From positions 1,364,001 through 1,428,000 of the forward strand of contig NZ_CP118969.1 of assembly GCF_029023865.1 (NCBI RefSeq): a DNA stretch of 64,000 nucleotides, given 5' to 3'. The notes beneath the pieces were generated by a model. The model saw nothing but the letters and a program-made list of their open reading frames with translations, was not told where the DNA came from and did no database searches. This document shows, piece by piece, positions 9,387 through 18,124 of this stretch (positions are counted from its first letter, which is position 1; each line of letters begins with the position of its first letter). The position numbers were made by a program, and so were the translations under genes. The DNA comes from Lactococcus lactis. GTDB taxonomy: Bacteria > Bacillota > Bacilli > Lactobacillales > Streptococcaceae.

Positions 9387-9960
9387 ACCTTACCTCCATT
9401 TGTTTGACCTGATTTTCAATTCCGAAGAATTTTGCATAATCATAGAGCCTTTCCAAATCTTCAGGAGCACTAAAGTAATCATACAAAGCCTCTTTTTCCT
9501 CATAAGTTGGAGGAGTTGTTTTTCTTAAAATATCTACGATAATACGCTCTTTATTATAGGTTTTCACAGGATTCCCCTCTGGCGTCCTAACCGTTTCAAC
9601 ACCCAACAGATACTCGTCTTTTGGCGCAATTTTTGCCAGAATGTCTGTCTGATTGAAATTTTTATTGTAGCCTTGAGGGAAAGTGATGTAGAAGTAAGAG
9701 GATAGGACGGTACTCAAATTTTGCAATTCAAAAGCAGAGAGGCTTGAAAAAATCCCCTTGGTATAAATAGATTGCAAGCTAAAATACTCATCTTCTAAGG
9801 CATCAGGTAAGACATAAACACCACGCCGAGGACGTTCAATATCCCCACGGTCAAATGCTTTTCTAAGCGTATCTTTATCAATGCCGTGCGCTTGTGCCAC
9901 TTTGACAGGCAAAGTGCCATTGTATTGTTCAAAAACTTGCATGACTTTATCACTTAACAT
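9379..9960 (-). CDS. abiEi: AbiEi antitoxin / autorepressor
   Basis: The 193-aa product begins MLSDKVMQVFEQYNGTLPV and has the N-terminal winged-helix pattern of AbiEi antitoxins (KVAQAHGIDKDTLRKAFDRG, then IERPRRGVYVLP), followed by the AbiEi C-terminal region. I chose the ATG at 9960 because AAGGAGGG lies just upstream, whereas the frame extends in-frame to 10032 without a ribosome site and across the promoter. AbiEi proteins neutralise AbiEii and repress their own operon by binding inverted repeats at the promoter. Such a repeat is present at 9984-10004. First gene of the defence block. Confidence 0.88.
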   Translation of the reverse strand: MLSDKVMQVFEQYNGTLPVKVAQAHGIDKDTLRKAFDRGDIERPRRGVYVLPDALEDEYFSLQSIYTKGIFSSLSAFELQNLSTVLSSYFYITFPQGYNKNFNQTDILAKIAPKDEYLLGVETVRTPEGNPVKTYNKERIIVDILRKTTPPTYEEKEALYDYFSAPEDLERLYDYAKFFGIENQVKQMEVRYA

Positions 9961-9982
9961 GGTCTTTCCCTCCTTATCCTCT

Positions 9983-10004
9983 ATTATACCACATTTTCGT
10001 ATAA
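9983..10004 (-). promoter_or_regulatory. abiE promoter with overlapping inverted repeat
   Basis: The minus strand has an extended -10 (TGG TATAAT, TATAAT at 9988-9983) upstream of AAGGAGGG. The -35 region is weak. The hexamers TTATAC (9984-9989) and GTATAA (9999-10004) form an inverted repeat around a 9-bp spacer that covers the -10. This is the layout expected for AbiEi autorepression, and it gives the defence genes a promoter separate from the transfer operon. Confidence 0.65.
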
Positions 10005-10028
10005 AAGCGGAATTGTCACTTTTATCTT

Positions 10029-11057
10029 TCAAGTCTTCCCCTCTAATCCGATGACCCTAAGCAATGTGGAAAGCACTTGTTCAGATAAGGCTTGCGCTTT
10101 TTCACGCTGTTCCTCTAAGCGTTTTTGACTTTCCTCAAAAATCAGAAGTTCATATTTTTCTTTCAGCTCTTGCTCTGTGGTAAGACGGTTTTTTTGAGCT
10201 TCTAGCTTAGCCGCCCGCTCTTTCTCGTCAAATTCTTGTTTGACAATTTTTAGTTCAGCCGCCTTGGTCGCTTCAATTTTGGCTCTCTCTTTTTCCAGTT
10301 CTTGCTGGTAGAGAACTTGAAAACTCTCCTCAACTTGTTTGGTAATCTCGGTCTTGTCTAGCAAGCCCAGAGACTTTAAGACGGACTCAGGAAGAGGTTC
10401 TCTATCCAGTATTGGTAACAGTTCCTCTACCTCTGTATTGAGTGACTTTTTTGAAGCAGATAAAATTTTGGGGAGTGGGGCAGACTTTGGAGACTCAACA
10501 ATTGCTGGCTCATCTTCTGGTTCTTTTTTACTTTCAGCTTGTTTGAGTTGTTGCTTCAAAGCCTCAATTTCAGCTTTTTGCGACTTGACCTGCAGGGAAA
10601 GCCGTTCATTTTCTTCATCTTCGCTTTCTTCTGTCTCTTCATCCATGACGGATAAATCAGGCGCTGGCGCATAATCCTTGACATCAGGAACTTCTTGTTC
10701 ACCTGCTTTAGGACGGTCAAAGGTCATCACTTTAGGAAAACTTTTTTCTTTTTCTAAGCGGTCTTTTTCTTTAACGGGTTGTGCGGCATAGAAAAATTCT
10801 AACCAGTCGTCATAGTCCTCTTCCTCCGCAATCAAAACAGGAAGTTGAAGAGCGGCGGAATAAATTTCCTGCTCGCTTTTTGCTGTGGTTTTGTATTTTG
10901 TCAAAGTGACTGAGCCATTCACTTTTAATTCCTGCAAGCGCAGATTTTCCGCAATCACCCAGTTGATGAGTTCATAAGCATCTGACACCTCTGTTACTCT
11001 AAAATTGATACACTCCGTCATCTCATAGCGAAAAGCAGTCTTTTTAAATGGATTCAT
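10029..11057 (-). CDS. Conjugative element protein with long coiled coil, function unknown
   Basis: A 342-aa protein. The first ~125 residues (MNPFKKTAFRYEMTECINF onward) look globular. The middle is acidic (DEETEESEDEENERLSLQ), and two heptad-rich stretches follow, about residues 150-185 and 245-330, with long runs of E, K, Q, A and L predicted as coiled coil. No membrane segment is seen. It overlaps the end of the 99-aa gene upstream by 14 bp and has GAGGAGG before its ATG, so it belongs to the transfer operon. Position after the VirB8-like and PrgM-like genes matches pCF10 pcfA. I do not assign a function. The defence block begins immediately after it. Confidence 0.75.
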   Translation of the reverse strand: MNPFKKTAFRYEMTECINFRVTEVSDAYELINWVIAENLRLQELKVNGSVTLTKYKTTAKSEQEIYSAALQLPVLIAEEEDYDDWLEFFYAAQPVKEKDRLEKEKSFPKVMTFDRPKAGEQEVPDVKDYAPAPDLSVMDEETEESEDEENERLSLQVKSQKAEIEALKQQLKQAESKKEPEDEPAIVESPKSAPLPKILSASKKSLNTEVEELLPILDREPLPESVLKSLGLLDKTEITKQVEESFQVLYQQELEKERAKIEATKAAELKIVKQEFDEKERAAKLEAQKNRLTTEQELKEKYELLIFEESQKRLEEQREKAQALSEQVLSTLLRVIGLEGKT

Positions 11058-11343
11058 GACTTTCCTCCTCTGGATGTGCTACTGGAAGCAGCGGTTTTTC
11101 CCGTTTGCTTGGACTTTTGGCTTGTTCTACCATTTGCGGCATTTGTTTTAAGAACTCCGACATGGTCAACTGATGAGAAACCAAGATTTCCGCGATGACA
11201 TTGGAGTTAGTCGCTTCTAATTCTTCTTTTTTACGTGTTATTCTTTCTTCAAGGTCTTTTTGCTTTTGTTCTAAGTCTGCCAGTTCTTTTTCTTGGCGAA
11301 GTCGCCGATTTTCTAAATCACTAAGTTTGGTTTGTCTTACCAT
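11044..11343 (-). CDS. Small coiled-coil transfer-operon protein (PrgM-like position)
   Basis: A 99-aa protein, almost entirely helical in its first 55 residues (KLSDLENRRLRQEKELADLE, then further E/K/L heptads). After that comes a short segment with SHQLTMSEFLKQMPQMVEQA and a polar tail. No signal peptide or membrane segment. It starts at ATG 11343 with AGGAGGAAA upstream, and its start touches the stop of the VirB8-like gene. By order it corresponds to PrgM of pCF10. The function is not known to me. Confidence 0.7.
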   Translation of the reverse strand: MVRQTKLSDLENRRLRQEKELADLEQKQKDLEERITRKKEELEATNSNVIAEILVSHQLTMSEFLKQMPQMVEQAKSPSKREKPLLPVAHPEEESHESI

Positions 11344-12032
11344 TACTGATTTCCTCCTTTTTCTGTTGCACTTGATGATGTCACACCACTTCCTGTAATT
11401 TCTACCTTGTCATTCGGCTTAGTGCCTAGCGTATTGGAGGAGGAACTAGCAGTCGTACTTTCTGGATAGGCGTTTTGATTTTCTGCGTCTAAGGGTTCTG
11501 AAAAAGCTACATTTTGAATATTATTGACAAGGAGCTTTTTTCCTTGTTTGGTGTAACTCAATAGAATCGTATCCGTGTTTTCTTGGTCTTTCAATTCGCC
11601 GACGCTTGATTGAAGACTGGAGCGCTGGGTATTGGTGTAATGCACCACACAAAGCGCCGTCAAATCTGTTTCATCTAGGTAAATCGTGGCTTTTTGATAG
11701 ACCTGATTGATAATATAGCCTTTATAAGCCTGATTGACAGGCTGATTTTCTGTCGCGACGGCCTCACGGTACATTTCATCAGTCATCAGATTTTTATAAC
11801 GATTCCGATTTTCCGATAATTCTTTTTTCGTGTAGTATTCAGTCAGAAAATGCGTGACATTGTTCGTTGAAAGGCTAGATGTGGAAATAACCTTCGCGGG
11901 AACCTGCTTTTGAGACACTTTGGCAGGTTTTCCGAGTCGCAGCCCCACCAATAAACCTGTTAACAAAAGCAAGACCACCGCTGCAGCAATGCCTAGCCGT
12001 TTGACCAGTTGTAATTTTTGTTCGTTAATCAA
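11343..12032 (-). CDS. VirB8-like / PrgL-like channel protein
   Basis: A 229-aa protein with a short cytoplasmic start, one membrane helix (about 12-30, GIAAAVVLLLLTGLLVGLRL) and an extracytoplasmic domain of ~150 residues (FLTEYYTKKELSENRNRYKN, later YIINQVYQKATIYLDETD). This resembles the NTF2-like fold of VirB8/TcpC scaffold proteins. The C-terminal ~40 residues are low-complexity Ser/Thr/Gly. It uses a TTG start with GAGGT five bases upstream. It lies directly after the PrgK-like hydrolase, as prgL does in pCF10. Assignment is from topology and order rather than strong motifs. Confidence 0.7.
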   Translation of the reverse strand: MINEQKLQLVKRLGIAAAVVLLLLTGLLVGLRLGKPAKVSQKQVPAKVISTSSLSTNNVTHFLTEYYTKKELSENRNRYKNLMTDEMYREAVATENQPVNQAYKGYIINQVYQKATIYLDETDLTALCVVHYTNTQRSSLQSSVGELKDQENTDTILLSYTKQGKKLLVNNIQNVAFSEPLDAENQNAYPESTTASSSSNTLGTKPNDKVEITGSGVTSSSATEKGGNQ

Positions 12033-12049
12033 TTTTTACCTCTATTTCC

Positions 12050-14641
12050 TTATTTTGTGGGGTCAATAAATGTAATCCCAGCGTTTGATGAAATCACGCG
12101 ATAGCTAATCTTGCCAGAGCCAGGGTCAACCACATTCATCTCACTCACGAGAAAGCTTCCGTCTGGATTGACGACCTCCACAAAAGCAACGTGCCCATAA
12201 ATGGACGAACTCCCATCTGTCCCTGGACTAAAGGAGGCCATATCGCCTACTTTTGGCGTGGAAGACGTCGCATAACCCGCTGCTTTAGCGCTAATTCCCC
12301 ATTGACCACCATTGCCAAGATTTGCTGGAATGTGATTTCCTAACTGGTATTCTCGGTTATAGACATACCATGTACAGTTATTGAGGGCATAATTATTGCC
12401 TGGATAGCCCGTTACATCCTGTTCATTTGGGGCTGGTTCAGTCAGTTTACCTGCATATTCTGGTGGAACAGACACGTCCGACTTTCCTGAGCTCCCACTT
12501 GACGCACGTGTGAAGTAGGCCTGCCAATTTTGAGCGGCTTGGATACGTTCTGAAATTTTATCCCCAGGATTTCCCTCCCAATAGGTCAAGAAATAATTGG
12601 TTAGGGTGGGCAAGTCTTTACCTACTTTTCCTTGCAGGGTATTATTCAAAGCAGTAATCGCACCGGGCGAATCCCCTGTGGTCGCAAACTGGATTTGTAA
12701 GCTGCCGTCATACCACGGTTTCTTTTGGGCTTTGGCAAAGGCTTGGAGCGCAATGTCGCGTTCGTTCGTCCACTGCCCTAAGCCAATGCCTGCCTCTTTA
12801 ATGGCGGGGTATCTAGCAGCATAAGCCGCATCCATCTTTTCAATCGCAAAACCTGCCGCTTGTGCTGCCTGTTTTTTCGGTCCCATTTTAAAAGGTTCGT
12901 CGTAAATGGTTTCAACCGCCGTCGGGTCAAGATTTCCCTCTACTTGATAATTTCCAAGCACCGCACAAATTCCGTTCAAAGTTCTACCGTGTGCCATGGC
13001 ATAATTGTAAATGGCTTGGGCAGAGGCTAACTGACTACTGTCAGGGTTGTAATCATTCGCCGCAAGCTGTGTCATTTGCGTATAAGTGACTTTTGGAAAA
13101 TAAAAAGCAGGATTGACCCGCTTCCAACTTTTCGTTTCGTCATCGTATTTTTGAAGGGTAATTTCAAGGGTACTGGCTAAACTTTTTCCAATCAAAGCGC
13201 TAGAAGTGATATTTTGACCATTGGTGAGTCGGCTCGTATCTATCTTTTGGAGGCTGACTTTTTCTTCTTGGTTGGTATTTTCAATCGTGACTTGCTGGTT
13301 GGAATTGACCGTTACTTTACCTGAGAGTGGCGCGACAATCGGTTGATTTTCAGAAGTTGTGACCTCAATGCTTTGGTGGAGGTCAGCGCCCTCATAGCCA
13401 AAGCGCCGATTGATGATGAGATTATCTGTCGCATAAGGAAAAGCCAGTTGACCGTCAAGCACCTGATAACCCATTTCTCGAATCATTTCATTCATGGTGG
13501 AGTTATCGTCTGAACTGAGCGCATAAGTCCCCTTTTTCTCTAAGTCGTCCATTGTCGTTACTTCATAATTCGGTGCTTTCCCATTAAGGGCTGTCCATAA
13601 ATCTGAAAGGTAGGTTTTTGCGGGTTGTCCATTAGACAGCACCCCATTGACCTCATAATCGTCAAACTTCTCATTCATATAAAACATCACGCCATCAAAA
13701 TTCGTGTAAAACTGATTGCCGTCTTTGGAATGGTCGGCATCTAGTTTTGTCATCTCCACCCATGCGTCCGTGAGTTCAAAGTCGTTTTGCTTGATTGAGG
13801 GATTGGGAACATCTGCGGCTGCCGCTACAATCATCAGAACCAGAAACAAAATCAGACTTGCCAGCCAGACGACAGGATTGTGCGCTAAGCCTTTGAGGGC
13901 TTCTTTAGGCGAAATCTTCCCGCGAAGCAGGTTCATCACAAGGGACGTTGATTCCTTTGCTTGTTTGGCTTCTTTTCTCAATTTCTTTTGTTGGATAAAG
14001 CGTTGATAGCGGCGCTTTAGCTGCTTATGGAGTTTTAAGTCATCAGGTGTTCGGGTAAAGCCTTTGCCTTGAACCCAATTGAACGTTCGATTCGTCAGCC
14101 CATACGTCCGTTTAGTCAGTCCCAAGGCGACACGTCCCCCAGATTTGGTTAACTCGATGTGCTGCTTTGTAAGGCTAACCTGCCGCATGGTCTTTTGGAC
14201 TTTTTCCACCCCATCAGAAACCGTCTCATCACTTTCTAAGACACTCGCAGGTGAGCTCATGAGATTTTCTTTCACCGCTGCTTGACCATTGAGTTTAAGC
14301 TGCGTCGGGAGATAAGACGGGTCTTGCTTTTGCATTTTTTTGAGTAAGAGTTTTCTTGCCGCAAGCTCTCGCTTGGCTTCACTCACTTCTTCTTGGGCGG
14401 CCTGCGAGATTTCATTTCCCTTTTGAGAGTGGAGCGCGACCACACTCTGGTTTTCCTTCAACGTCAGCTTTTGAGCGCTTTTACGTTTGAGGCGCAACAT
14501 CTTCCGTGCAAGATGAACATTTTTTGAGGCCGTAAGACGCATTTGACGGGGTTTTTGCTTGACCGTTTCTTTAAGGAGTTCATTCGCTCGCTGTTTGACT
14601 TGAATGGATTTTTTTAGCTGGTGCTTTTGTTTCTCGTCCAT
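12050..14641 (-). CDS. PrgK-like multidomain cell wall hydrolase of T4SS
   Basis: This 863-aa protein equals PrgK of pCF10 in size and layout. It has a long basic cytoplasmic N-terminus and one membrane helix (255-276). The outside part holds three enzyme-like segments. The first is a LytM/M23-like domain at about 400-500 (YEGADLHQSIEVTTSENQ, APLSGKVTV), which lacks an obvious full metal site. The second is a phage-tail-lysozyme-like domain at about 545-710 (AIYNYAMAHGRTLNGICAVL, GNYQVEGNLDP, GIGLGQWT). The third is a C-terminal CHAP amidase/peptidase with the catalytic Cys in NNCTWYVYNRE and His in YGHVAFVE. It opens peptidoglycan for the channel. I chose ATG 14641 because GGAGG lies five bases upstream. 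A GTG at 14653 overlaps that site. Confidence 0.9.
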   Translation of the reverse strand: MDEKQKHQLKKSIQVKQRANELLKETVKQKPRQMRLTASKNVHLARKMLRLKRKSAQKLTLKENQSVVALHSQKGNEISQAAQEEVSEAKRELAARKLLLKKMQKQDPSYLPTQLKLNGQAAVKENLMSSPASVLESDETVSDGVEKVQKTMRQVSLTKQHIELTKSGGRVALGLTKRTYGLTNRTFNWVQGKGFTRTPDDLKLHKQLKRRYQRFIQQKKLRKEAKQAKESTSLVMNLLRGKISPKEALKGLAHNPVVWLASLILFLVLMIVAAAADVPNPSIKQNDFELTDAWVEMTKLDADHSKDGNQFYTNFDGVMFYMNEKFDDYEVNGVLSNGQPAKTYLSDLWTALNGKAPNYEVTTMDDLEKKGTYALSSDDNSTMNEMIREMGYQVLDGQLAFPYATDNLIINRRFGYEGADLHQSIEVTTSENQPIVAPLSGKVTVNSNQQVTIENTNQEEKVSLQKIDTSRLTNGQNITSSALIGKSLASTLEITLQKYDDETKSWKRVNPAFYFPKVTYTQMTQLAANDYNPDSSQLASAQAIYNYAMAHGRTLNGICAVLGNYQVEGNLDPTAVETIYDEPFKMGPKKQAAQAAGFAIEKMDAAYAARYPAIKEAGIGLGQWTNERDIALQAFAKAQKKPWYDGSLQIQFATTGDSPGAITALNNTLQGKVGKDLPTLTNYFLTYWEGNPGDKISERIQAAQNWQAYFTRASSGSSGKSDVSVPPEYAGKLTEPAPNEQDVTGYPGNNYALNNCTWYVYNREYQLGNHIPANLGNGGQWGISAKAAGYATSSTPKVGDMASFSPGTDGSSSIYGHVAFVEVVNPDGSFLVSEMNVVDPGSGKISYRVISSNAGITFIDPTK

Positions 14642-14653
14642 TATTCCTCCCAC

Positions 14654-17029
14654 CTAGGCGGCATTCGCGTCTGTGTTCATCAATTCAAAGAGCGCCGTAT
14701 CTTTTGGAATCGGATTTTCAAAGGGTACAATCGTGCCGCCCGCATAAATCAAACCTGTTCCTTGCGGCGCGGTTTCTTGGACATATTTAACCAGTTGTGG
14801 ACTTAAGGTCATGACCTCCCGCAAGCGATTGATGTCATCAATCTTTTGGCGGAGCAAGACAATAAACTCACTGTTGGTAATCATGGCGCGCCCTGCTTCG
14901 GAGTTTAAGAGCGTCCCAATCTTTTGCGTAATGCCATTTGTGACCGTACCATATTTACGGACACGCGACCAAAGGCCTGAGAACCATTGCGCGGTGGCCT
15001 CGTCATTAAACATCAGCTGCAATTCATCAAAGTACAAGTGCGTCGTGACTTTGCCTTGACCTGAAACGACCTGTTTCCAAATCTGGTCTAAAATAACTTT
15101 CATGGCAAACGGTTTGAGTCGTGGGTCTAGTTGCTTGATATTAAAGACGACAAAGCGGGCGTTCAAGTCAATATTGGTTTTATGCGCAAAAATATCCTGT
15201 GAGCCAATCGTAAAGCGTTCAATTTTTGTCGCAAAGTGCTGAGCCAATTCCTCGGGTTGTTCCAAAAGGACTTTATGCCACTCGACCAGCGTTGGCTCTT
15301 GATAGCGGTCATAGGTCAAACGCGTCACGCGATCGACCATGGTTTCTTCCGCATCACTAAAGGATTTTAAGAGGCTGTCAAACAGACTACACAGGAGATT
15401 GGTTTTCTCTTTAATCAAGTCCACATTACGGTCTTCATCTTTTAAAAGGTTCTTATCCACCAAATCTAGGATATTTAAGTGGTGCGGGGTGCCTGTAGAA
15501 ATATCCAAAATCTCTGCGCCGAAACGCTTGGCAATTTTGAGGTATTCACTTTCAGGGTCCACAATAATCAAACGGTGCTTGCGCCATTTTAACAAGACAT
15601 TGAGCATTTCCCATTTGACCGTCATGCCTTTTCCTGAACCTGATGAACCAAGATAGAGACCACTTGGCGTAATCAAATCTTTGAGGCGGTTGACACTAAT
15701 CATGTTATGGGTCAGTTGGTTACGTCCATAGAAAAGGCCATCACGACTTAGGAGATTGATATTTGACCACGGAATTTGTGTCGCCACATTCAAAGAAGTC
15801 ATATCCCGCATGTAGTTCATCTCCACATCCAGATAAGGTTTACCAATCGGAAGAATGGTATTCAAGGCTTCTTCGTTATACTGCTCCACCGCTTCAAATT
15901 CCACATCATAAGTCTGCCCAATTCCTAGAATGGTTTCCGTGTTTTTATCCAGTTCTTCTTTGGTGTCCGCTGCCTGATAGACCGCAAAAATGCCTGAAAA
16001 GAGCTTTTGACCTTCTTCTTTGAAGGCATTCAACTGTCCCTCAGCCGCATACTGAATCTCACTTTCTTCACCAGAAATGTCATCATCTGAGAACCCGCGT
16101 TTGAAGTTTTTCCGTTGTTGTTTGCGAATCTCGGAACGGTTGAGGGTCTTTTTGGTGTTAATGTCTTTTCTCGCTTTGACCATATCGTAGGTTTGCGCAT
16201 GCAGGCTAATGTCTAACTCCATGCCTGCTCCACAAAGCTCTTTAATCAGCTTGTCCTCTAAGTATTTTGGAAATTCGCGGACGTAGAAGACACGGGCGTA
16301 GCGTTTACCTACCCGAAAGAAATCTGCGCCATTGGGGAATTTCAAATGGCTTGGGACAATAAAAGCCTTGCTGGGGAGGTTTGAGAGGGCGATGTCTTGA
16401 TAGCTGGCGGTAAAAGGATGATTGGGTCTCAACAGGTCATTCATGACCTCTAAGCGATCAATTCCCGTCAGTGGCTGACTTGTGAGCTTCACGTCTTTTG
16501 CGTCAAAGCGATTGATGAAATTGGTGTTTAATTTATCCAGTTCGTGGTTGGCGATGGCAAGCGTTCTTGCCTTGGTGGTAAAAATCGCATATTTTGTCGC
16601 TGTAAAATTCTTCGGGTCTGTTTTTTGTTGGCTTTGAATGACCGTATTCATCTCTAAACGTAAACTGTCATTTTCATCGCCTTGATAGTCCTGCAAAACG
16701 TGTTCTAAGCTGCTTGCCTTGACCCTGCGGTTCGTAATATAGAGCTGATAGCGAGAGTTTTGATTGAGCGTATTGAGAGCTTCCACATAAGAAATCACGG
16801 TATTATCTTGCGTCCCGCCATCAGAGATTTCATAATTTAATTCGCCCAAGCGATACATCTTTGAGCTTTCTTGTCCCACAATGTGCATGAGTCCATTTTC
16901 AAATTGACTGGTGTATTTGATACGGTGCATGCTGTTTGGATTGGCTTTTTTCTTAGAACGTGCGGTTCGTCGCTTCGCTAAGGAGGAAGTCTCCTGTTTC
17001 GCGAATGGTGCTTTTTTCAATAAATTCAT
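14654..17029 (-). CDS. VirB4-like T4SS ATPase (PrgJ-like)
   Basis: The 791-aa conjugation ATPase powers channel assembly and substrate transfer. Walker A is GSSGSGKG (about 461-468), and Walker B reads HLYFDELQLMFND. The conserved LIIVDPESEYLKIAKRFG follows the P-loop, and an N-terminal ~300-residue CagE/TrbE-like part precedes it. The start chosen is ATG 17029 (MNLLKKAPF) with AGGAGG eight to nine bases upstream. Upstream in-frame ATGs at 17083 and 17038 lack proper spacing. It overlaps the PrgI-like gene by about 77 bp in another frame. Confidence 0.92.
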   Translation of the reverse strand: MNLLKKAPFAKQETSSLAKRRTARSKKKANPNSMHRIKYTSQFENGLMHIVGQESSKMYRLGELNYEISDGGTQDNTVISYVEALNTLNQNSRYQLYITNRRVKASSLEHVLQDYQGDENDSLRLEMNTVIQSQQKTDPKNFTATKYAIFTTKARTLAIANHELDKLNTNFINRFDAKDVKLTSQPLTGIDRLEVMNDLLRPNHPFTASYQDIALSNLPSKAFIVPSHLKFPNGADFFRVGKRYARVFYVREFPKYLEDKLIKELCGAGMELDISLHAQTYDMVKARKDINTKKTLNRSEIRKQQRKNFKRGFSDDDISGEESEIQYAAEGQLNAFKEEGQKLFSGIFAVYQAADTKEELDKNTETILGIGQTYDVEFEAVEQYNEEALNTILPIGKPYLDVEMNYMRDMTSLNVATQIPWSNINLLSRDGLFYGRNQLTHNMISVNRLKDLITPSGLYLGSSGSGKGMTVKWEMLNVLLKWRKHRLIIVDPESEYLKIAKRFGAEILDISTGTPHHLNILDLVDKNLLKDEDRNVDLIKEKTNLLCSLFDSLLKSFSDAEETMVDRVTRLTYDRYQEPTLVEWHKVLLEQPEELAQHFATKIERFTIGSQDIFAHKTNIDLNARFVVFNIKQLDPRLKPFAMKVILDQIWKQVVSGQGKVTTHLYFDELQLMFNDEATAQWFSGLWSRVRKYGTVTNGITQKIGTLLNSEAGRAMITNSEFIVLLRQKIDDINRLREVMTLSPQLVKYVQETAPQGTGLIYAGGTIVPFENPIPKDTALFELMNTDANAA

Positions 17030-17333
17030 TGGCCTCATACCTCCTGATCTGACCTGTGGTGTAAAAATTGTCTTCATAAACAAAAAAGAGTTCGAGCTTT
17101 CGTCTTACTTTTTTCCATTTTTCCATATAATCCAACGCTGGAATAGTTCCCAAAAGAAGTGCCGTGGGGAGTGTCACCAAATAAAAAGCCCAATCAGGAA
17201 CCAAGAACGATTCCGCAAGGGCGACAAGCGTAATCCCAAAGAATTGAAACCCAATCTTGATTTTTTTGAGTGAAACCCCATGATATTTCTTTTCGATTTT
17301 CGATAAGTCTTTATAAAATTCTGATTGTGCCAT
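16953..17333 (-). CDS. PrgI/VirB3-like membrane protein
   Basis: A 126-aa protein with two closely spaced membrane helices (about 27-47 and 51-70, FGITLVALAESFLVPDWAFY and YLVTLPTALLLGTIPALDYM) and a basic cytoplasmic tail. Size, topology and location directly before the VirB4 gene fit the PrgI family, the VirB3 counterpart that anchors the ATPase to the membrane. Its ATG overlaps the stop of the PrgH-like gene (TAATG). The long overlap with VirB4 is unusual but both frames have good ribosome sites. Confidence 0.8.
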   Translation of the reverse strand: MAQSEFYKDLSKIEKKYHGVSLKKIKIGFQFFGITLVALAESFLVPDWAFYLVTLPTALLLGTIPALDYMEKWKKVRRKLELFFVYEDNFYTTGQIRRYEANEFIEKSTIRETGDFLLSEATNRTF

Positions 17334-18115
17334 TAGCCAAGTACCCCCATCAATTTATTAGCCAAGCGTTGCGAGCCGATAATGAGTAAGATGAAAATAA
17401 CGGCTTTTCCGATGACGGTAAAGAATGCCCCGACATTACTTAAAAAGTCGCCACTTGCACTAACGGTCAAGAAATCACTGCTCACAATCGCGGGATAAAT
17501 CCCGATAATGAGAATCAGCAAGCTCCCTTGAATCACAAGCGCCCCTAGCTGTTTGAGAAAACCCAGCGAGATACTTCTCAATTCATCATTCATAAAGAAG
17601 ACGACCATAAGAGGCGCTAGACCTTTATAAAAGAAGAGGGTTAAGGCACGCAGATAAACAATAATACTCGTAATCCATGAGCCTAACCAATCGACCACTT
17701 GGGCAATCGCCATCAAGACATAAAGAAAGGGCTTCTCATACCATGCAATCGAGCCTTTGATGGTTGGAATGGTGGTTTTGAGATTTTGAGAGGGCATGAC
17801 CGAATTAATCCATTCGGAAATCTGAATGCCCAGCCAAATGAGCGCATCCACAATATAGGGCGAAAGCATAATCAAAGCGTAGGCCATGAGATATCTTATG
17901 GCCAGGTTCGCAAGCAACTCCATGGTGGGCGTTCCGCCCTCTTTGATGAGTTGCTTTCTAAACTCCAACCACTCGACCATGAACAGGATCGCCAAGAGAG
18001 CAAGAGAAATGGGAATCAAGACTTTTGTGACTTTATCAATCACACCACTCACAACGGGATTATAGTCATGCAGGTTCTTAAATATCTGCTTGACCGTATC
18101 GGTTGTAACATTCAT
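17333..18115 (-). CDS. PrgH/VirB6-like polytopic channel protein
   Basis: A 260-aa, very hydrophobic protein with about five to seven membrane helices (for example IPISLALLAILFMVEWLEF, then YLMAYALIMLSPYIVDALIW). It matches the TrbL/VirB6 class that forms the membrane channel part of Gram-positive type IV systems. It starts at ATG 18115 with AAGGAG upstream, 9 bp after the PrgF-like gene, and is directly followed by the VirB3-like gene. Assignment rests on topology, size and gene order. Confidence 0.8.
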   Translation of the reverse strand: MNVTTDTVKQIFKNLHDYNPVVSGVIDKVTKVLIPISLALLAILFMVEWLEFRKQLIKEGGTPTMELLANLAIRYLMAYALIMLSPYIVDALIWLGIQISEWINSVMPSQNLKTTIPTIKGSIAWYEKPFLYVLMAIAQVVDWLGSWITSIIVYLRALTLFFYKGLAPLMVVFFMNDELRSISLGFLKQLGALVIQGSLLILIIGIYPAIVSSDFLTVSASGDFLSNVGAFFTVIGKAVIFILLIIGSQRLANKLMGVLG

Positions 18116-18124
18116 GATGTCTCC

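Noticed and set aside
13321-13500. A fully active LytM metallopeptidase in the PrgK-like protein
   Set aside because: The region resembles M23 in layout, but a complete HxxxD and HxH metal set is not evident, so only a LytM-like fold is claimed.
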